Part shown: positions 53,767-62,910 of the stretch, one piece after another
Layout of the letters: every line of letters starts with the position of its first letter
Position numbering within the stretch: the stretch's first letter is position 1
Assembly (NCBI GenBank): GCA_001730015.1
Contig: MDLA01000175.1
Span: 124,001-188,000 of the forward strand
From: Chromatiales bacterium (ex Bugula neritina AB1)
Lineage (GTDB): Bacteria > Pseudomonadota > Gammaproteobacteria > Granulosicoccales > Granulosicoccaceae
Reading direction: 5' to 3'
Length of the DNA stretch: 64,000 bases
The notes under the pieces: model-generated
Told to the model about the DNA's origin: nothing
Seen by the model: only the letters and a program-made list of their open reading frames with translations
Databases searched by the model: none
Translations under genes and position numbers: made by a program

Positions 53767-54594
53767 ATGTGCCTGCATCGTTTGTTCTATAACCAACGTG
53801 CCGCGGGGTTATTGTTGCTGCTGTCTATTTCGTTAGTGGCTGCGACCCGTTGTATCGCTGACGATCTATCAACACACTCTGCTCCTCTGCAGAGAGATAC
53901 CCCGGCTTCATTAGTTGATCAGGGACGGCTCCGGGATCAGGCGATTCATATTCTCGGCGGCAACGCCAATGTTATAAGTCGATGGATAGACGAAGTGCGG
54001 TACGTCCTGGTCGGTCATCCACGACATATTCCGGTTGTCAATAAAACACTGGTTGAAATAAGTACACTAACACAAGTGCCTGTGCGTTCAGTTGATCTTC
54101 ATTCCGCTGATCTGATCAGCAATGAGATAGTATTTCGTCAAGCGGGAGTAAATCTGTTATGCGAAAAAAACACAGGCTGCGCAAATTTTGTTGTGGTTGT
54201 TGCTGATATAGCTCAGATGAAAGAGATCGCCAGTGCGGCTCAGCTACGGCGAGTGTATCGACGAGCACTGGATGAAGAAAATGTTCTATGCTTTTTCGCG
54301 CCTTTTCAGAGTGCGTCGATTATTCGCCAAGCACTGGTTTTTGTGCGAAGTGATCAATCAGAGGCAATGCTGAACACGTGTCTCAGAGAAGAAATATATC
54401 AATCGTTCGGGTTGTTTAATGATTACACCGACTCTGAGTTTTTTTCGTTTAACAATAGTGTCGAACCCAAGTCGATCACGCAATATGATCGTCATTTGCT
54501 ACGCGCTGTCTATAAATTTAAAGCGGGCACGCCAGCTTTTTCCGTTGTTCAGCGGTTTATGAGAGATCTAGGCCCTGATCAGGACCTGGAATGA
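53767..54594 (+). CDS. DUF2927 family secreted protein
   Basis: 275 aa. A hydrophobic signal (AAGLLLLLSISLVAATRCIA) covers about residues 12-32. The rest resembles DUF2927: ISRWIDEVRYVLVG at the start, LNTCLREEIYQSFGLFNDYTDSEFFSFNN later and TQYDRHLLRAVYKF near the end. The EExxxxFG stretch is reminiscent of metalloprotease-like helices, but the HExxH motif is absent. Function unknown. Probably co-transcribed with TMEM220 (42 bases apart). Confidence 0.78.
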   Translation: MCLHRLFYNQRAAGLLLLLSISLVAATRCIADDLSTHSAPLQRDTPASLVDQGRLRDQAIHILGGNANVISRWIDEVRYVLVGHPRHIPVVNKTLVEISTLTQVPVRSVDLHSADLISNEIVFRQAGVNLLCEKNTGCANFVVVVADIAQMKEIASAAQLRRVYRRALDEENVLCFFAPFQSASIIRQALVFVRSDQSEAMLNTCLREEIYQSFGLFNDYTDSEFFSFNNSVEPKSITQYDRHLLRAVYKFKAGTPAFSVVQRFMRDLGPDQDLE

Positions 54595-54678
54595 TTTTTC
54601 TCTGACGGGTGCTCGTGTGTCGACGGGACTGCAGAGCATAGGGCCCTGCAGGTTTTAGTCTGATTTCTGTATCTGTTG

Positions 54679-56193
54679 TTATTGTTCTTCAGCGGTGGCT
54701 GTCGTGCGGGATTTCTTAAAAAATGCCCCATACACGCTGCCGCAAATAGTTAATGCGCCGGCGATCAGCAAGCCCAGTGCGATGGGACGCCCGAGAAAGC
54801 CGGAAAATTCAAAATGGAGCATTTGCATTGCCTGTGCAAAAGTCTGTTCGCCGATTTTGCCAAGTATCAAACCCAGAATAATACCGGCGACAGAATAGCC
54901 GGAACGCCGCAGAAAAAAGCCAGCGACGCCAGCGACGAACATAACAATGATATCTATTGTCAGCCCTCGTACTGCGTAGGCCCCGACAGTCGCCAATAAT
55001 AAAATTAATGGAGCTAGATATTGAAATGGAATGCGAAGCAGGTTAACGATCGTTTTCGCTTCGAGAAAACCAACCAGCAGAATTGATAAGTTTGCAAAAA
55101 ACATAGCGGCAAAAACAACCCAGACCAGATCCGGGCTATTTAGAAAAACCAGCGGGCCGGGTTCCATATCGTGCATTTGGAAGACGCCGACCATCATGGC
55201 AGTTAATGCTCCACCCGGTAGTCCGAGAGCCAACAGCGGGATCATGGCCGCGCCGGTGGCTGCATTGTTTGCAGTCTCGGACGAAATGACTCCTTCGATT
55301 TGGCCTGTGCCGAATTTCAGTCGATTTTTTGACCATCTGGCGGCTTCGTTGTAGCCCATAAAGGCTGCAAGTGTGGCTCCTATACCCGGCAGGATTCCGC
55401 AGAAAAATCCGATGATTATAGATCGGATGACAGCGATTTTATGACCCCATAGTTCTTTGAAGCTAGGGAAATCCACACTGAGTTTAGGAGCTTTATAGGC
55501 CCCTGTTGCTTTTTTCTCGGCTTGAACAAAAATTTCTGAAACGGCGAAAAAACCCAGAATTGTTGGAATAAAGTGGATACCTGCGGCAAGGTACGGCATA
55601 TCAAAGTTATAGCGCTCGATACCACCGACCGGATCCAGTCCAACAACAGCGATCATGAGCCCCGCCATTATAGATAACCAGCCTTTCCAGAATGTTTTAG
55701 CGCCAACAGAGGCGGCAACTGCAAGGCCGAAAAAAACGAGAGAAAAAATTTCCGGGGGCCCGAATGCTGAAATAGCCCAGTCTGCGATAGCAGCTGTGGC
55801 GAGCATCATTATGACGCAGGACACCGTACCGCCAATGGCCGAGCACATGACTGCGGCACCAACGGCTTTGCCGGCTTTTCCCTGTAAGGTCATCGGGTAG
55901 CCGTCGAATGCTGTGGGGGCGTTTTCAGGAGCACCGGGAATATTAAAAAGGATTGCGGTAATGGCACCACCGTATACGCCCGTACAGTAGATGACGGAGA
56001 ACAGCATAATTCCGTGCTCCGGACTCAGGTGCGCAGTGAAAGGTAACAATATTGCTGCCAGGGTAAGCATGCTGACGCCGGGTATTGCGCCAAACAACAT
56101 GCCGCCGATAACACCGCCAAGAAAAATAACGATACCGACCGGATCACCGAACAGTGCCGCTGTACCACCTAGAAAATTGTTGAATGCTTCCAT
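54679..56193 (-). CDS. tctA: Tripartite tricarboxylate transporter, large permease
   Basis: 504 aa with about twelve membrane helices, TctA family. GVIGGMLFGAIPGVSMLTLAAILLPFT at the N-terminus, YCTGVYGGAITAILFNIPGAPENAPTAFDGYPMTLQGKAGKA and GFFCGILPGIGATLAAFMGYNEA are signature segments, the GxxxGxxPG repeats being typical. It is last gene of the tctC-B-A operon. Substrate is probably a carboxylate. Confidence 0.95.
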   Translation of the reverse strand: MEAFNNFLGGTAALFGDPVGIVIFLGGVIGGMLFGAIPGVSMLTLAAILLPFTAHLSPEHGIMLFSVIYCTGVYGGAITAILFNIPGAPENAPTAFDGYPMTLQGKAGKAVGAAVMCSAIGGTVSCVIMMLATAAIADWAISAFGPPEIFSLVFFGLAVAASVGAKTFWKGWLSIMAGLMIAVVGLDPVGGIERYNFDMPYLAAGIHFIPTILGFFAVSEIFVQAEKKATGAYKAPKLSVDFPSFKELWGHKIAVIRSIIIGFFCGILPGIGATLAAFMGYNEAARWSKNRLKFGTGQIEGVISSETANNAATGAAMIPLLALGLPGGALTAMMVGVFQMHDMEPGPLVFLNSPDLVWVVFAAMFFANLSILLVGFLEAKTIVNLLRIPFQYLAPLILLLATVGAYAVRGLTIDIIVMFVAGVAGFFLRRSGYSVAGIILGLILGKIGEQTFAQAMQMLHFEFSGFLGRPIALGLLIAGALTICGSVYGAFFKKSRTTATAEEQ

Positions 56194-56233
56194 AAGCCCG
56201 CTTTATTCGTAAAAGGTTCGAGACACGGCGTGC

Positions 56234-56974
56234 CTACTGGAGAAGAGTTACAATCCAGTTGCCAAAGGTGTAGAAAGGGTTGACATTGCCGGTTGGTAGC
56301 CCGACGTAAAGTAGCGAGACAAAAAATGCCAGCAGTATGCCGTAGATCAACGGCATGACAAGTGCCATACGAGAGACTCGCCGCTCGCCCATAAGAATCA
56401 TAATTCCGATAATAAAAACAGGCGCCAGTGAGTAGAATCCGAAATCTTCCATTAACGTGGCAAATAAAATCGGCAATGCGAGTATGGCGCCTACGTGATT
56501 GCGCCACCCGATAGCGAGATAGGCAATAAACAGAATTGCCGCAAAAATAATTTTAACCCTGCCGCTGTTCGGATCATCGACAGATAATGTTGTATTAAAT
56601 CCCTCCGGCAGCAACGCCGCTATCACAGGCAACGACAGCAGAGCTGAGAGGTTCATGTAAGCAAAAGGGATAGCAAGCAAAATAAAGGTATTGGTGTACC
56701 AGCGAAGGCCTCCGAATTCAGTTTCCTGGGCCGAGTCTTCGTGAGCTGCGGCCATGGTATTACTGGAAGCCTGATCTCCGTTTTTTCGTTGATCAAGGAA
56801 TTGCCCGATTGCAGCCAGAGTGATCAAAAGCAAAATAGTGCGGGGCCAAAGCGTCGCTCCGTACTTGTAAATTTCAATTTCTTTGTTGAACTCAAACGAG
56901 TGGTAGAAAAAAAAGCCGGCCAGCAGCAGCCAGAAAGCCACCTCGATTTTGTGGCTGGTTGTGAGCCTGTTCAT
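56234..56974 (-). CDS. tctB: Tripartite tricarboxylate transporter, small permease
   Basis: 246 aa with five to six hydrophobic segments. IEVAFWLLLAGFFFYHSFEF, YGATLWPRTILLLITLAAIG and the C-terminal MPLIYGILLAFFVSLLYVGLPTG are typical of TctB, which is poorly conserved overall; a hydrophilic loop follows TM2. It lies 40 bases before tctA and 218 bases after tctC, behind a hairpin. The family is normally 150-190 aa, so this is a longer form. Confidence 0.9.
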   Translation of the reverse strand: MNRLTTSHKIEVAFWLLLAGFFFYHSFEFNKEIEIYKYGATLWPRTILLLITLAAIGQFLDQRKNGDQASSNTMAAAHEDSAQETEFGGLRWYTNTFILLAIPFAYMNLSALLSLPVIAALLPEGFNTTLSVDDPNSGRVKIIFAAILFIAYLAIGWRNHVGAILALPILFATLMEDFGFYSLAPVFIIGIMILMGERRVSRMALVMPLIYGILLAFFVSLLYVGLPTGNVNPFYTFGNWIVTLLQ

Positions 56975-57153
56975 GCGGGTTACCGGAGTTTTCGATTACA
57001 GGGAGGGAGAACGGAAAAACTCGTTGTCCATTTAGCTAAGTGTTGGATTGCTTGATTGTCTGGGTTCGCAAATTGAGTTCGCAACTTGAGATCGTGCAAC
57101 AGTCGCCTGGAAGCTGCAATAGTTTGCTGGATTTCAACTGTGCCTTTTCCGGC

Positions 57154-57180
57154 TGGCCGGTGCCAGAAGGGCACCGGCCA
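57154..57180 (-). promoter_or_regulatory. tctC-tctB intercistronic hairpin
   Basis: TGGCCGGTGCC and GGCACCGGCCA form a perfect 11-bp GC-rich stem with a five-base loop, ten bases past the tctC stop. The tail on the minus strand lacks a T-run. It may partly terminate or stabilise the tctC mRNA so that the binding protein exceeds the permeases. Confidence 0.65.
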
Positions 57181-57192
57181 ATTTTGGCAGTA

Positions 57193-58221
57193 TTATTTTA
57201 CTTCCAGACCCATCGACTTGTACACGTCGCGATATTGAGCAATTGTAGCGGTAATCAGTTCCTTAGAACCTTCAGTGTCACGGAAGCTTTCGATTAGTGT
57301 CATGTATTTGCTTTCGTTGTAGGCCTGATAGCTCTCTTCACAGTAAGCTTTCTGGAATGCCCATTTCAGCCACTCAACGCGATCTTCCGGTGTACCGGCT
57401 TTCACGTAGAAACCGCGGAATCTGAACAGCGGTTCGAAATCGAGACCGGCGTCAGTCAGGCTGGGTACATCGCTGAATGCTTCAGGGGCTTCTTTCAGGA
57501 TAGTCAGAATCGGTTTGAATTTGCCGGCATCAAGAAATTTGCGTACATCACCGGGTTGCTCAAACAGCGCATCTACCTGGCCGCCAGCCAGAGCGCCATA
57601 ACGTGGAGCGCCTTTGTCGAAGGAGATTTGCTGAATCTTCATGCCAGTTGCGTCAGTGATGAATTTCATCGTAACGCGCTCCATGGAGCCTTCTTTTGAA
57701 ACGTTGGCAATAGTGGCTTTGCCATCCTGCGCTTTCACCCACTCCACGAATGAAGGCCAGTCGCTGTAACGGTCTTCGTTTTCTCTGATGTAAATTTGTG
57801 AAAAAGTGATCTGCGAAGTAACAAGCGGTATGAGATCTTCTGCCGGATTCGGGCGACCGGAATCAAGTGCGTGTGCGCTTGACGCATCGTCGATGTGCTC
57901 CATCACACTGTAGCCGTCAGCTGGTGTTGCCATATAGGCGGTCATGCCAACTGTTCCTGAGCCACCGGGTTTGTGATCGCGGTTTATTGATACACCGGTC
58001 AGGTCCGAAACTGCCTGAGCCATTGCCTGAGCGACTTGTCCGGAGCCCCCGGCCGGGCCATACGGTACGACCATTGTCAGCGCGCGCGCCGGGAAGCCAT
58101 CAGGCTTTGCCATTTCACCTGGCAGGCTGTCGGTTGCACATTCGGCCCAGGCGGCACCTGCGGACAGGGTGGCGGCACTTAATACGACGGCTGTTGATTT
58201 TAGGTATTTCTTGAAGTTCAT
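57193..58221 (-). CDS. tctC: Tripartite tricarboxylate transporter, substrate-binding protein
   Basis: 342 aa. Residues 1-26 are a signal peptide (STAVVLSAATLSAGAAWA). The mature protein shows the TctC/Bug fold: FPARALTMVVPYGPAGGSGQVAQAMAQAV, NRDHKPGGSGTVGMTAYMATPADGYS, and GGQVDALFEQPGDVRKFLDAGKF. Bug-type ligands are usually dicarboxylates or aromatic acids, unknown here. It is first gene of the operon, ahead of the hairpin and tctB. Confidence 0.94.
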   Translation of the reverse strand: MNFKKYLKSTAVVLSAATLSAGAAWAECATDSLPGEMAKPDGFPARALTMVVPYGPAGGSGQVAQAMAQAVSDLTGVSINRDHKPGGSGTVGMTAYMATPADGYSVMEHIDDASSAHALDSGRPNPAEDLIPLVTSQITFSQIYIRENEDRYSDWPSFVEWVKAQDGKATIANVSKEGSMERVTMKFITDATGMKIQQISFDKGAPRYGALAGGQVDALFEQPGDVRKFLDAGKFKPILTILKEAPEAFSDVPSLTDAGLDFEPLFRFRGFYVKAGTPEDRVEWLKWAFQKAYCEESYQAYNESKYMTLIESFRDTEGSKELITATIAQYRDVYKSMGLEVK

Positions 58222-58498
58222 GGATCCTCCAGTGAGTAGGGTGCTTCGTTGACCATTGAGTTTCAGCCGGAAAAGCCCGCTGCTGGTTTGCGAAGAAGTC
58301 GCGAGTCAGGTCTGATACCTGATGCTGCCGAAAAAGGTACTCTGGGGCAGGCGCGGAGTCAAATTGATCCGGTGGTATTTTGCCTCACAGGGAAAAAATT
58401 GTCGTTTATTGCAACACACTCGTATGCGTTCAAATTCGATGCTCGTCTGTGTGACGAGCTTGTCTGTACAGAGAGTGTTACCCCGATAGCCTGAAGCG

Positions 58499-59101
58499 CT
58501 AACGCATTAAGGTCCAGATGAAATATGCGCACGAAAATACAATAAAACTGTTGATGATAACCGTTAACCAGTTGGTTTCTGGTCGGGGGGGCTTACTTGA
58601 CATCCGGCGACCGATGGTTCTGCTTTCGATCGAAGCTGAGCCGGGGTTCTGATCAATTTCCATTTCCTGATTGGAGGTGCGGAAATCCGAGGCCGCAGTC
58701 TGGCGCCTTGCAGTGTGTTGTCGGGGTCGAACTGGTAACGGTATATCAGTAGTTCTTTGAAGTCGCGGAACATCGATGGTCTGATTAGCCAAAGAAGCCT
58801 CGAGCGGCGTTTTAACCGCCTGCAAAACTGATGGGGTAATCGATGGCGCAGCCGGCGCCAGATGAGTTGTTGCCGGTGATTCTGCAAAACTCCGGCTGAG
58901 GATTTTCCCGGGGCGATTTCGGGTCTGCAGTGGCGAGTTGCTTGTCATCTCAGGCAACTTGCTGCGCAGTGGTCGAGGCTTGCGTCCGGCATCGGAATCG
59001 GCCATTGCCAGGAGCACTGAATCCAGGAGTTCATCTCTTTCGAGTTCAAGGTAGGCGGTGATACTCATGACACCGGGGTCTCTGTTTAAAGGGAATGTCA
59101 T
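58499..59101 (-). CDS. Hypothetical protein with C-terminal membrane anchor
   Basis: 200 aa, unrecognised. Residues about 177-198 are a hydrophobic helix (WLTVIINSFIVFSCAYFIWTL) at the extreme C-terminus, so it would be a tail-anchored protein with a cytoplasmic N-terminal region. The first 30 residues (TAYLELERDELLDSVLLAMADSDAG) look helical; 45-170 is Pro/Thr/Ser/Arg-rich and likely disordered. An ATG at 59068 (MSITAYL) is an alternative start. Divergent from ssb. Confidence 0.55.
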   Translation of the reverse strand: MTFPLNRDPGVMSITAYLELERDELLDSVLLAMADSDAGRKPRPLRSKLPEMTSNSPLQTRNRPGKILSRSFAESPATTHLAPAAPSITPSVLQAVKTPLEASLANQTIDVPRLQRTTDIPLPVRPRQHTARRQTAASDFRTSNQEMEIDQNPGSASIESRTIGRRMSSKPPRPETNWLTVIINSFIVFSCAYFIWTLMR

Positions 59102-59172
59102 GTTATCCGGTCAGGGTAAAAACGATACGAAGTCTGCCACAGAAGTATCAATTCGCTGGCGGGAGAGGCTGT

Positions 59173-59206
59173 CCCGGCTGACGAAAGTAATCCACTTTCG
59201 GCCGGG
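59173..59206 (+). promoter_or_regulatory. Compound inverted repeat upstream of ssb
   Basis: CCCGGC plus CGAAAG pair with CTTTCG plus GCCGGG, separated by TGA on one side and a seven-base loop, making a long bulged hairpin 77 bases before the ssb start. It may be an mRNA leader structure or the end of another transcript; no T-run follows. Confidence 0.45.
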
Positions 59207-59282
59207 GAATCATTATCATGGAGGAATCAGGTGACTTTCAGACACCTGCGGCATACCGCTCAACTAAACCGGGGACAAAATA

Positions 59283-59780
59283 ATGGCTCGAGGTGTGAAC
59301 AAAGTGATTTTGGTCGGAAATCTTGGCAATGATCCCGATGTAAGGGCGACAGCGTCCGGATCCCGAATTGCCAATATCAGTTTGGCCACAACGGAATCCT
59401 GGACGGATAAAAACACCGGCCAGCGACAGGAGCGAACGGAGTGGCACCGGGTTGTATTTTTTAATCGAACCGCTGAAATTGTGGAGCAGTACCTGACGAA
59501 AGGATCGCAAGTGTACATTGAGGGCAAGTTGCAAACCCGCAAATGGCAGGACAAAGATGGTCAGGATCGCTACACCACCGAGATTGTAGCGAATGATATG
59601 CAGATGCTTGGCGGGCGCGGAGGAGCTGAGAGTGGAGGTGGTGGAGGAGCGGATCGATTTAGATCCACCGCCCCGATGGACCCACCGGCTGCACAGGCTG
59701 CACCGCGTGCTCCGGCGGCGGCCCCGGCCGCTTCCTCAAGCGGGCCGGATATAAACTTCGATGATGATATTCCGTTCTGA
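59283..59780 (+). CDS. ssb: Single-stranded DNA-binding protein
   Basis: 165 aa. Residues 1-110 are the OB fold (ARGVNKVILVGNLGNDPDVRATASG, RTEWHRVVFFNRTAEIVEQYLTKGSQVYIEGKLQTRKW). Then a Gly-rich and Pro/Ala-rich linker, and the acidic C-terminal tip DDDIPF that recruits partner proteins. Works in replication, recombination and repair. No LexA box was found upstream, and uvrA, its frequent divergent neighbour, is absent. Confidence 0.97.
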   Translation: MARGVNKVILVGNLGNDPDVRATASGSRIANISLATTESWTDKNTGQRQERTEWHRVVFFNRTAEIVEQYLTKGSQVYIEGKLQTRKWQDKDGQDRYTTEIVANDMQMLGGRGGAESGGGGGADRFRSTAPMDPPAAQAAPRAPAAAPAASSSGPDINFDDDIPF

Positions 59781-59825
59781 TTAGAGCAAAATAGCCGCTA
59801 GTCGGAGCTGATTGTTAGTGTTTGA

Positions 59826-61937
59826 TCACTCTTGCTGGTTGTGCGCCTGATCTTCCATAAGCTCGCGAGTCTGGCTGAACCAGTTGCTGAAATTTGTCAG
59901 TTGATCTCCCAGTTTTTGCCAGTTCTGATAAGCTGGCGTGCTCGTATAAGTTACCTGGTAGTTTGCATCTGATCGCATTGCACGCAGGTCTTTTATATAG
60001 CTTTTGCTGTCGGCGACACTGACAACCGGTTTTTTAGAACGCAGTTTGTAGTTTAGTGTGAGGGTATTTCCGGCAGCAGAAACCTCGGAGATATAGGTAA
60101 AATAGTCGTTGTCTATTTTTTCGATGCCAGAGGGTATTTCCCAGCCATCTGCGTCTATAGCAATTATACGGTGCTCAACATTAACCCGGTGGTTTTGCGC
60201 AAATGGTTGCTTGCGTCTGGTATCTTCCGGTAGTTGCAGGGCGTGATACACGCTGTATCCGTCCAGATCGATATAGAACTCCTGTAATTTACTGGTAGAT
60301 TCATCACTGAGCTGCCAGGCGTCGTCTATAGTGTACTTTTCTACCAGCGTAATAATGTTACTGCGCCGGTCGTCAGCAACTTCCATTGGTGCTGCCAACT
60401 CTATCGAGTCGTACCGGTTCTCATAAAATTCCAGATAGCGTTCCTGAAGATCCTCAATGCCTCTTCGTTGCAGTGTCTGGCGAATGGATTCTGCTTCTGT
60501 TCCATGCAAATGTGTGGTCACGACCAGCTCGGTTCCACGAGTTTTAAAGTTGTCGAAGAGCTTGTACTCTTCCAGTATGGTCTTTTTTGTCGAATCTGAC
60601 TGATCAGTGTTGTAGTGTTGCAGCCCCTGTGGTGCGAGTGCCGGTACCAGTGCAGCCTGATAGTCGCCCTGCGCCAGCGTATCTAATGCTGAGCCCTGCA
60701 GGCTCAGGGTGCCATCAACCCAGTAGGTCTTGTTTTTAAATGGCAGATTTACAATCATGTGATTGAACGCATCAGGTGATGGCAGGTAGCTGCTGATTTC
60801 GGTTCCATCGTAGGAATGTACCAATGCAGGGTGCGCTGTTACCCCTAATTCCTTAAGCAGTGCAGTGATGAGCATTGCCTTGTCCTTGCAGTCGCCAAAC
60901 CGGCGTTGCAGGATAACTGAAGGCGCATCCGGCACGTATCCGCCAATGCCACTATTAAGGCCAGTGTAGCGGATATCGTCCTGTACAAAAGTAATCACCT
61001 TTTCAACTTGTGACTGCAGGTCGTCCGGGTTGCTGGCTTTGAATTCTGCCGCTTTCGATCTTATTAATGTGTGCGTTTGCTCGGGTAAACTGAAAAGCGG
61101 CTTTGCCCAGTTAGCTACGTCCTGCCAGTTTGAAAAATCGCTGTATTGCACGTAGGTGGTTGCCAGAAATGACGAGGGAACATCTGACTGGTAGTCAGAT
61201 GGAGGTACGTTGGTATTTTCCCAGGTGAGTTCCTCAAAGCCATCTTCAGTGTTTTTCACTACCGGCACTGAACCGGCATACATTTTTGTCTTTACTGATT
61301 TTTCTTCCGGAAATCGAATTCGAAAAAAATAGTTTCCCACCGGAACGCCCGCCTGTAATCGGCCCCAGCCGAAAACGTGGTCAGCAAAAACCGGATTTGC
61401 CCCGATCTTTGAGTAACTATATTCGACTATATCGCCGACGCGTTGATCATCGAGTATCAGAAGCAGGGTCTGGTGTCCGTTGTAAAGACCATTGTCGAGT
61501 TCGGTTTCACGTTGTAGAAGCTGTATGTTTTCGCCTTGTTTTAGCTGGTCTATCACGTTGCCGTCGCGAATAATCCGGATCTGGTGTAGTTCCACCTGCT
61601 GATAGTGTGGATCAAACTCGATTGAAATCGGATCACTGGTGTCCAGACCGCTGGTATTATTTATCTGATACACATAACGCTGGTAAGTTGTTGTTTGCCG
61701 TGGATCCCGTGCGTAATTTTTGTGATTTTCAGCAATGCGGTAATATCTGCCGCGACGTTTATTTTTTGCAGCTTGCTTCGTGCTCTGGGCCGGGAAAACG
61801 GCCTGGCTGCCCCAGTCGGGCTCTGCGGTGATTGACCAATGCACATTGTCGCTCGCTTTGCTACCATCGACAGGTAGTACTGATAAAACGATAATCAACA
61901 TTAAAGGCGCGAGTGCGGACAGGTGCTTTTTGATCAT
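59826..61937 (-). CDS. DUF3857 and transglutaminase-like domain protein
   Basis: 703 aa exported protein. Residues 1-25 are a signal peptide (LSALAPLMLIIVLSVLPVDGSKA). DUF3857 covers about 60-240 (YRIAENHKNYARDP, QVELHQIRIIRDGNVID, GDIVEYSYSKIGANPVF). The transglutaminase core follows, with C350 in RRFGDCKDKAMLITALLKELG and His in DAFNHMIVN with downstream YWVDGT. A beta-rich C-terminal domain ends the protein. ATG 61937 with AAGGA upstream is preferred over GTG 61955. Function is unknown; such proteins are common in marine gammaproteobacteria. Confidence 0.88.
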   Translation of the reverse strand: MIKKHLSALAPLMLIIVLSVLPVDGSKASDNVHWSITAEPDWGSQAVFPAQSTKQAAKNKRRGRYYRIAENHKNYARDPRQTTTYQRYVYQINNTSGLDTSDPISIEFDPHYQQVELHQIRIIRDGNVIDQLKQGENIQLLQRETELDNGLYNGHQTLLLILDDQRVGDIVEYSYSKIGANPVFADHVFGWGRLQAGVPVGNYFFRIRFPEEKSVKTKMYAGSVPVVKNTEDGFEELTWENTNVPPSDYQSDVPSSFLATTYVQYSDFSNWQDVANWAKPLFSLPEQTHTLIRSKAAEFKASNPDDLQSQVEKVITFVQDDIRYTGLNSGIGGYVPDAPSVILQRRFGDCKDKAMLITALLKELGVTAHPALVHSYDGTEISSYLPSPDAFNHMIVNLPFKNKTYWVDGTLSLQGSALDTLAQGDYQAALVPALAPQGLQHYNTDQSDSTKKTILEEYKLFDNFKTRGTELVVTTHLHGTEAESIRQTLQRRGIEDLQERYLEFYENRYDSIELAAPMEVADDRRSNIITLVEKYTIDDAWQLSDESTSKLQEFYIDLDGYSVYHALQLPEDTRRKQPFAQNHRVNVEHRIIAIDADGWEIPSGIEKIDNDYFTYISEVSAAGNTLTLNYKLRSKKPVVSVADSKSYIKDLRAMRSDANYQVTYTSTPAYQNWQKLGDQLTNFSNWFSQTRELMEDQAHNQQE

Positions 61938-62198
61938 TGTGGTTACATCCTTCACATCGTTTCGGGCTATGAATATAGGAATACTAACCCTGCAAGTTCC
62001 GAGAGGTAAGAATTTCAGTTTCGTCGCCGGATCGTCAGTAACAACGTGTCCGCCATTTCAATTCTTAACCCGAGAGTTAAAACCCCGAGCAGCTTATCGG
62101 TAGCATCGGGATTCTATTAACAACAAACAGTGGAATGCTTTTGGAGTTGAGGCGGCGGTCTTAGACTGTAAAGTAATAACTTCTACCGCACACTGCCA

Positions 62199-62708
62199 TT
62201 GGATATGTATGAAAACCAGGGCCAGTTGTTCCCCTACACCGGAGTATCCCGCGATTTGAACTGCCCGCAGATGAAGTGTGCCGGTCGACACTGCCTGGTG
62301 GATTTCTGGGGAGCCAGATACCTGCAGGATCCCGAGCAGATAGAAACGGCACTCAGAAATTCAGCGGCAGCAGCAAATGCTGTGGTATTGCATGTTCATG
62401 TGCACCGGTTTGGAGGAGCAGGGGGGGTAACCGGGGTGGCTTTACTCGCAGAGTCTCATATTAGTGTGCACACCTGGCCAGAGTACGATTACGCAGCCTT
62501 TGATGTTTTTCTGTGTCACGAAGCGGACCCGACAGCTGCGGTTGAAGTGCTGAAAACGGTTTTTCAACCGCGACAGGAACAAGTCCGGGAGATACGGCGC
62601 GGTGAGATTTTTCCCCGGCAGGGAGAGGTTATACCCCGCTCGCACGCTTCAACTGCCAAAGCTGAGTCACCAATCGGTCCCCGAGGGCCGCGCACCAACC
62701 GGCATTAG
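62199..62708 (+). CDS. speH: S-adenosylmethionine decarboxylase proenzyme (AdoMetDC, SpeH/SpeD2-like)
   Basis: Produces decarboxylated SAM for spermidine synthesis after self-cleavage to a pyruvoyl enzyme. The cleavage site is between E85 and S86 in LLAESHISVHTWPEYDYAAFDVFLC, giving beta and alpha chains; the Cys in DVFLC is the usual proton donor. The protein of 169 aa starts with TTG 62199 or ATG 62205. The last 35 residues are Arg/Pro-rich and unrelated to the family, and the final codons are altered by a 24-bp tandem duplication. It lies 449 bases before metK, which makes its substrate SAM. Confidence 0.9.
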   Translation: MDMYENQGQLFPYTGVSRDLNCPQMKCAGRHCLVDFWGARYLQDPEQIETALRNSAAAANAVVLHVHVHRFGGAGGVTGVALLAESHISVHTWPEYDYAAFDVFLCHEADPTAAVEVLKTVFQPRQEQVREIRRGEIFPRQGEVIPRSHASTAKAESPIGPRGPRTNRH

Positions 62709-62731
62709 GGGCCGCGCACCAACCCGCATTA
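62685..62731 (+). repeat. 23-bp direct repeat across the speH stop codon and MITE copy 6 left end
   Basis: The unit beginning GGGCCGCGCACCAACC and ending GCATTA occurs at 62685-62707 and again at 62709-62731, differing at one base. The second unit includes the first nine bases of MITE copy 6, so the duplication arose with or after its insertion. Confidence 0.85.
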
Positions 62732-62910
62732 TTCACGGGATTGACGGAATCTCACTTGACTCCATGATTCCAAAGAGAGATTCCAAAGAGAATTTGTTCT
62801 CTTGCAAATATCAGTAAGCATTCAACGCGTGAAGAAAATCCACGGTGAAAACCCTTGCCGCGAGTAAGTATAGGTCTACGCATTCCTCGCCACCCCATGA
62901 GTAATGCGGG
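62723..62910 (+). mobile_element. MITE copy 6 (188 bp, forward orientation)
   Basis: Left end CCCGCATTATTCACGGG, right end ATGAGTAATGCGGG. The flanks CCAA (62719-62722) and CTGA (62911-62914) do not match, so the target duplication has been lost, probably through the direct duplication on its left. The copy carries an internal duplication in the GATTCCAAAGAGA region. It lies between speH and metK. Confidence 0.85.
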
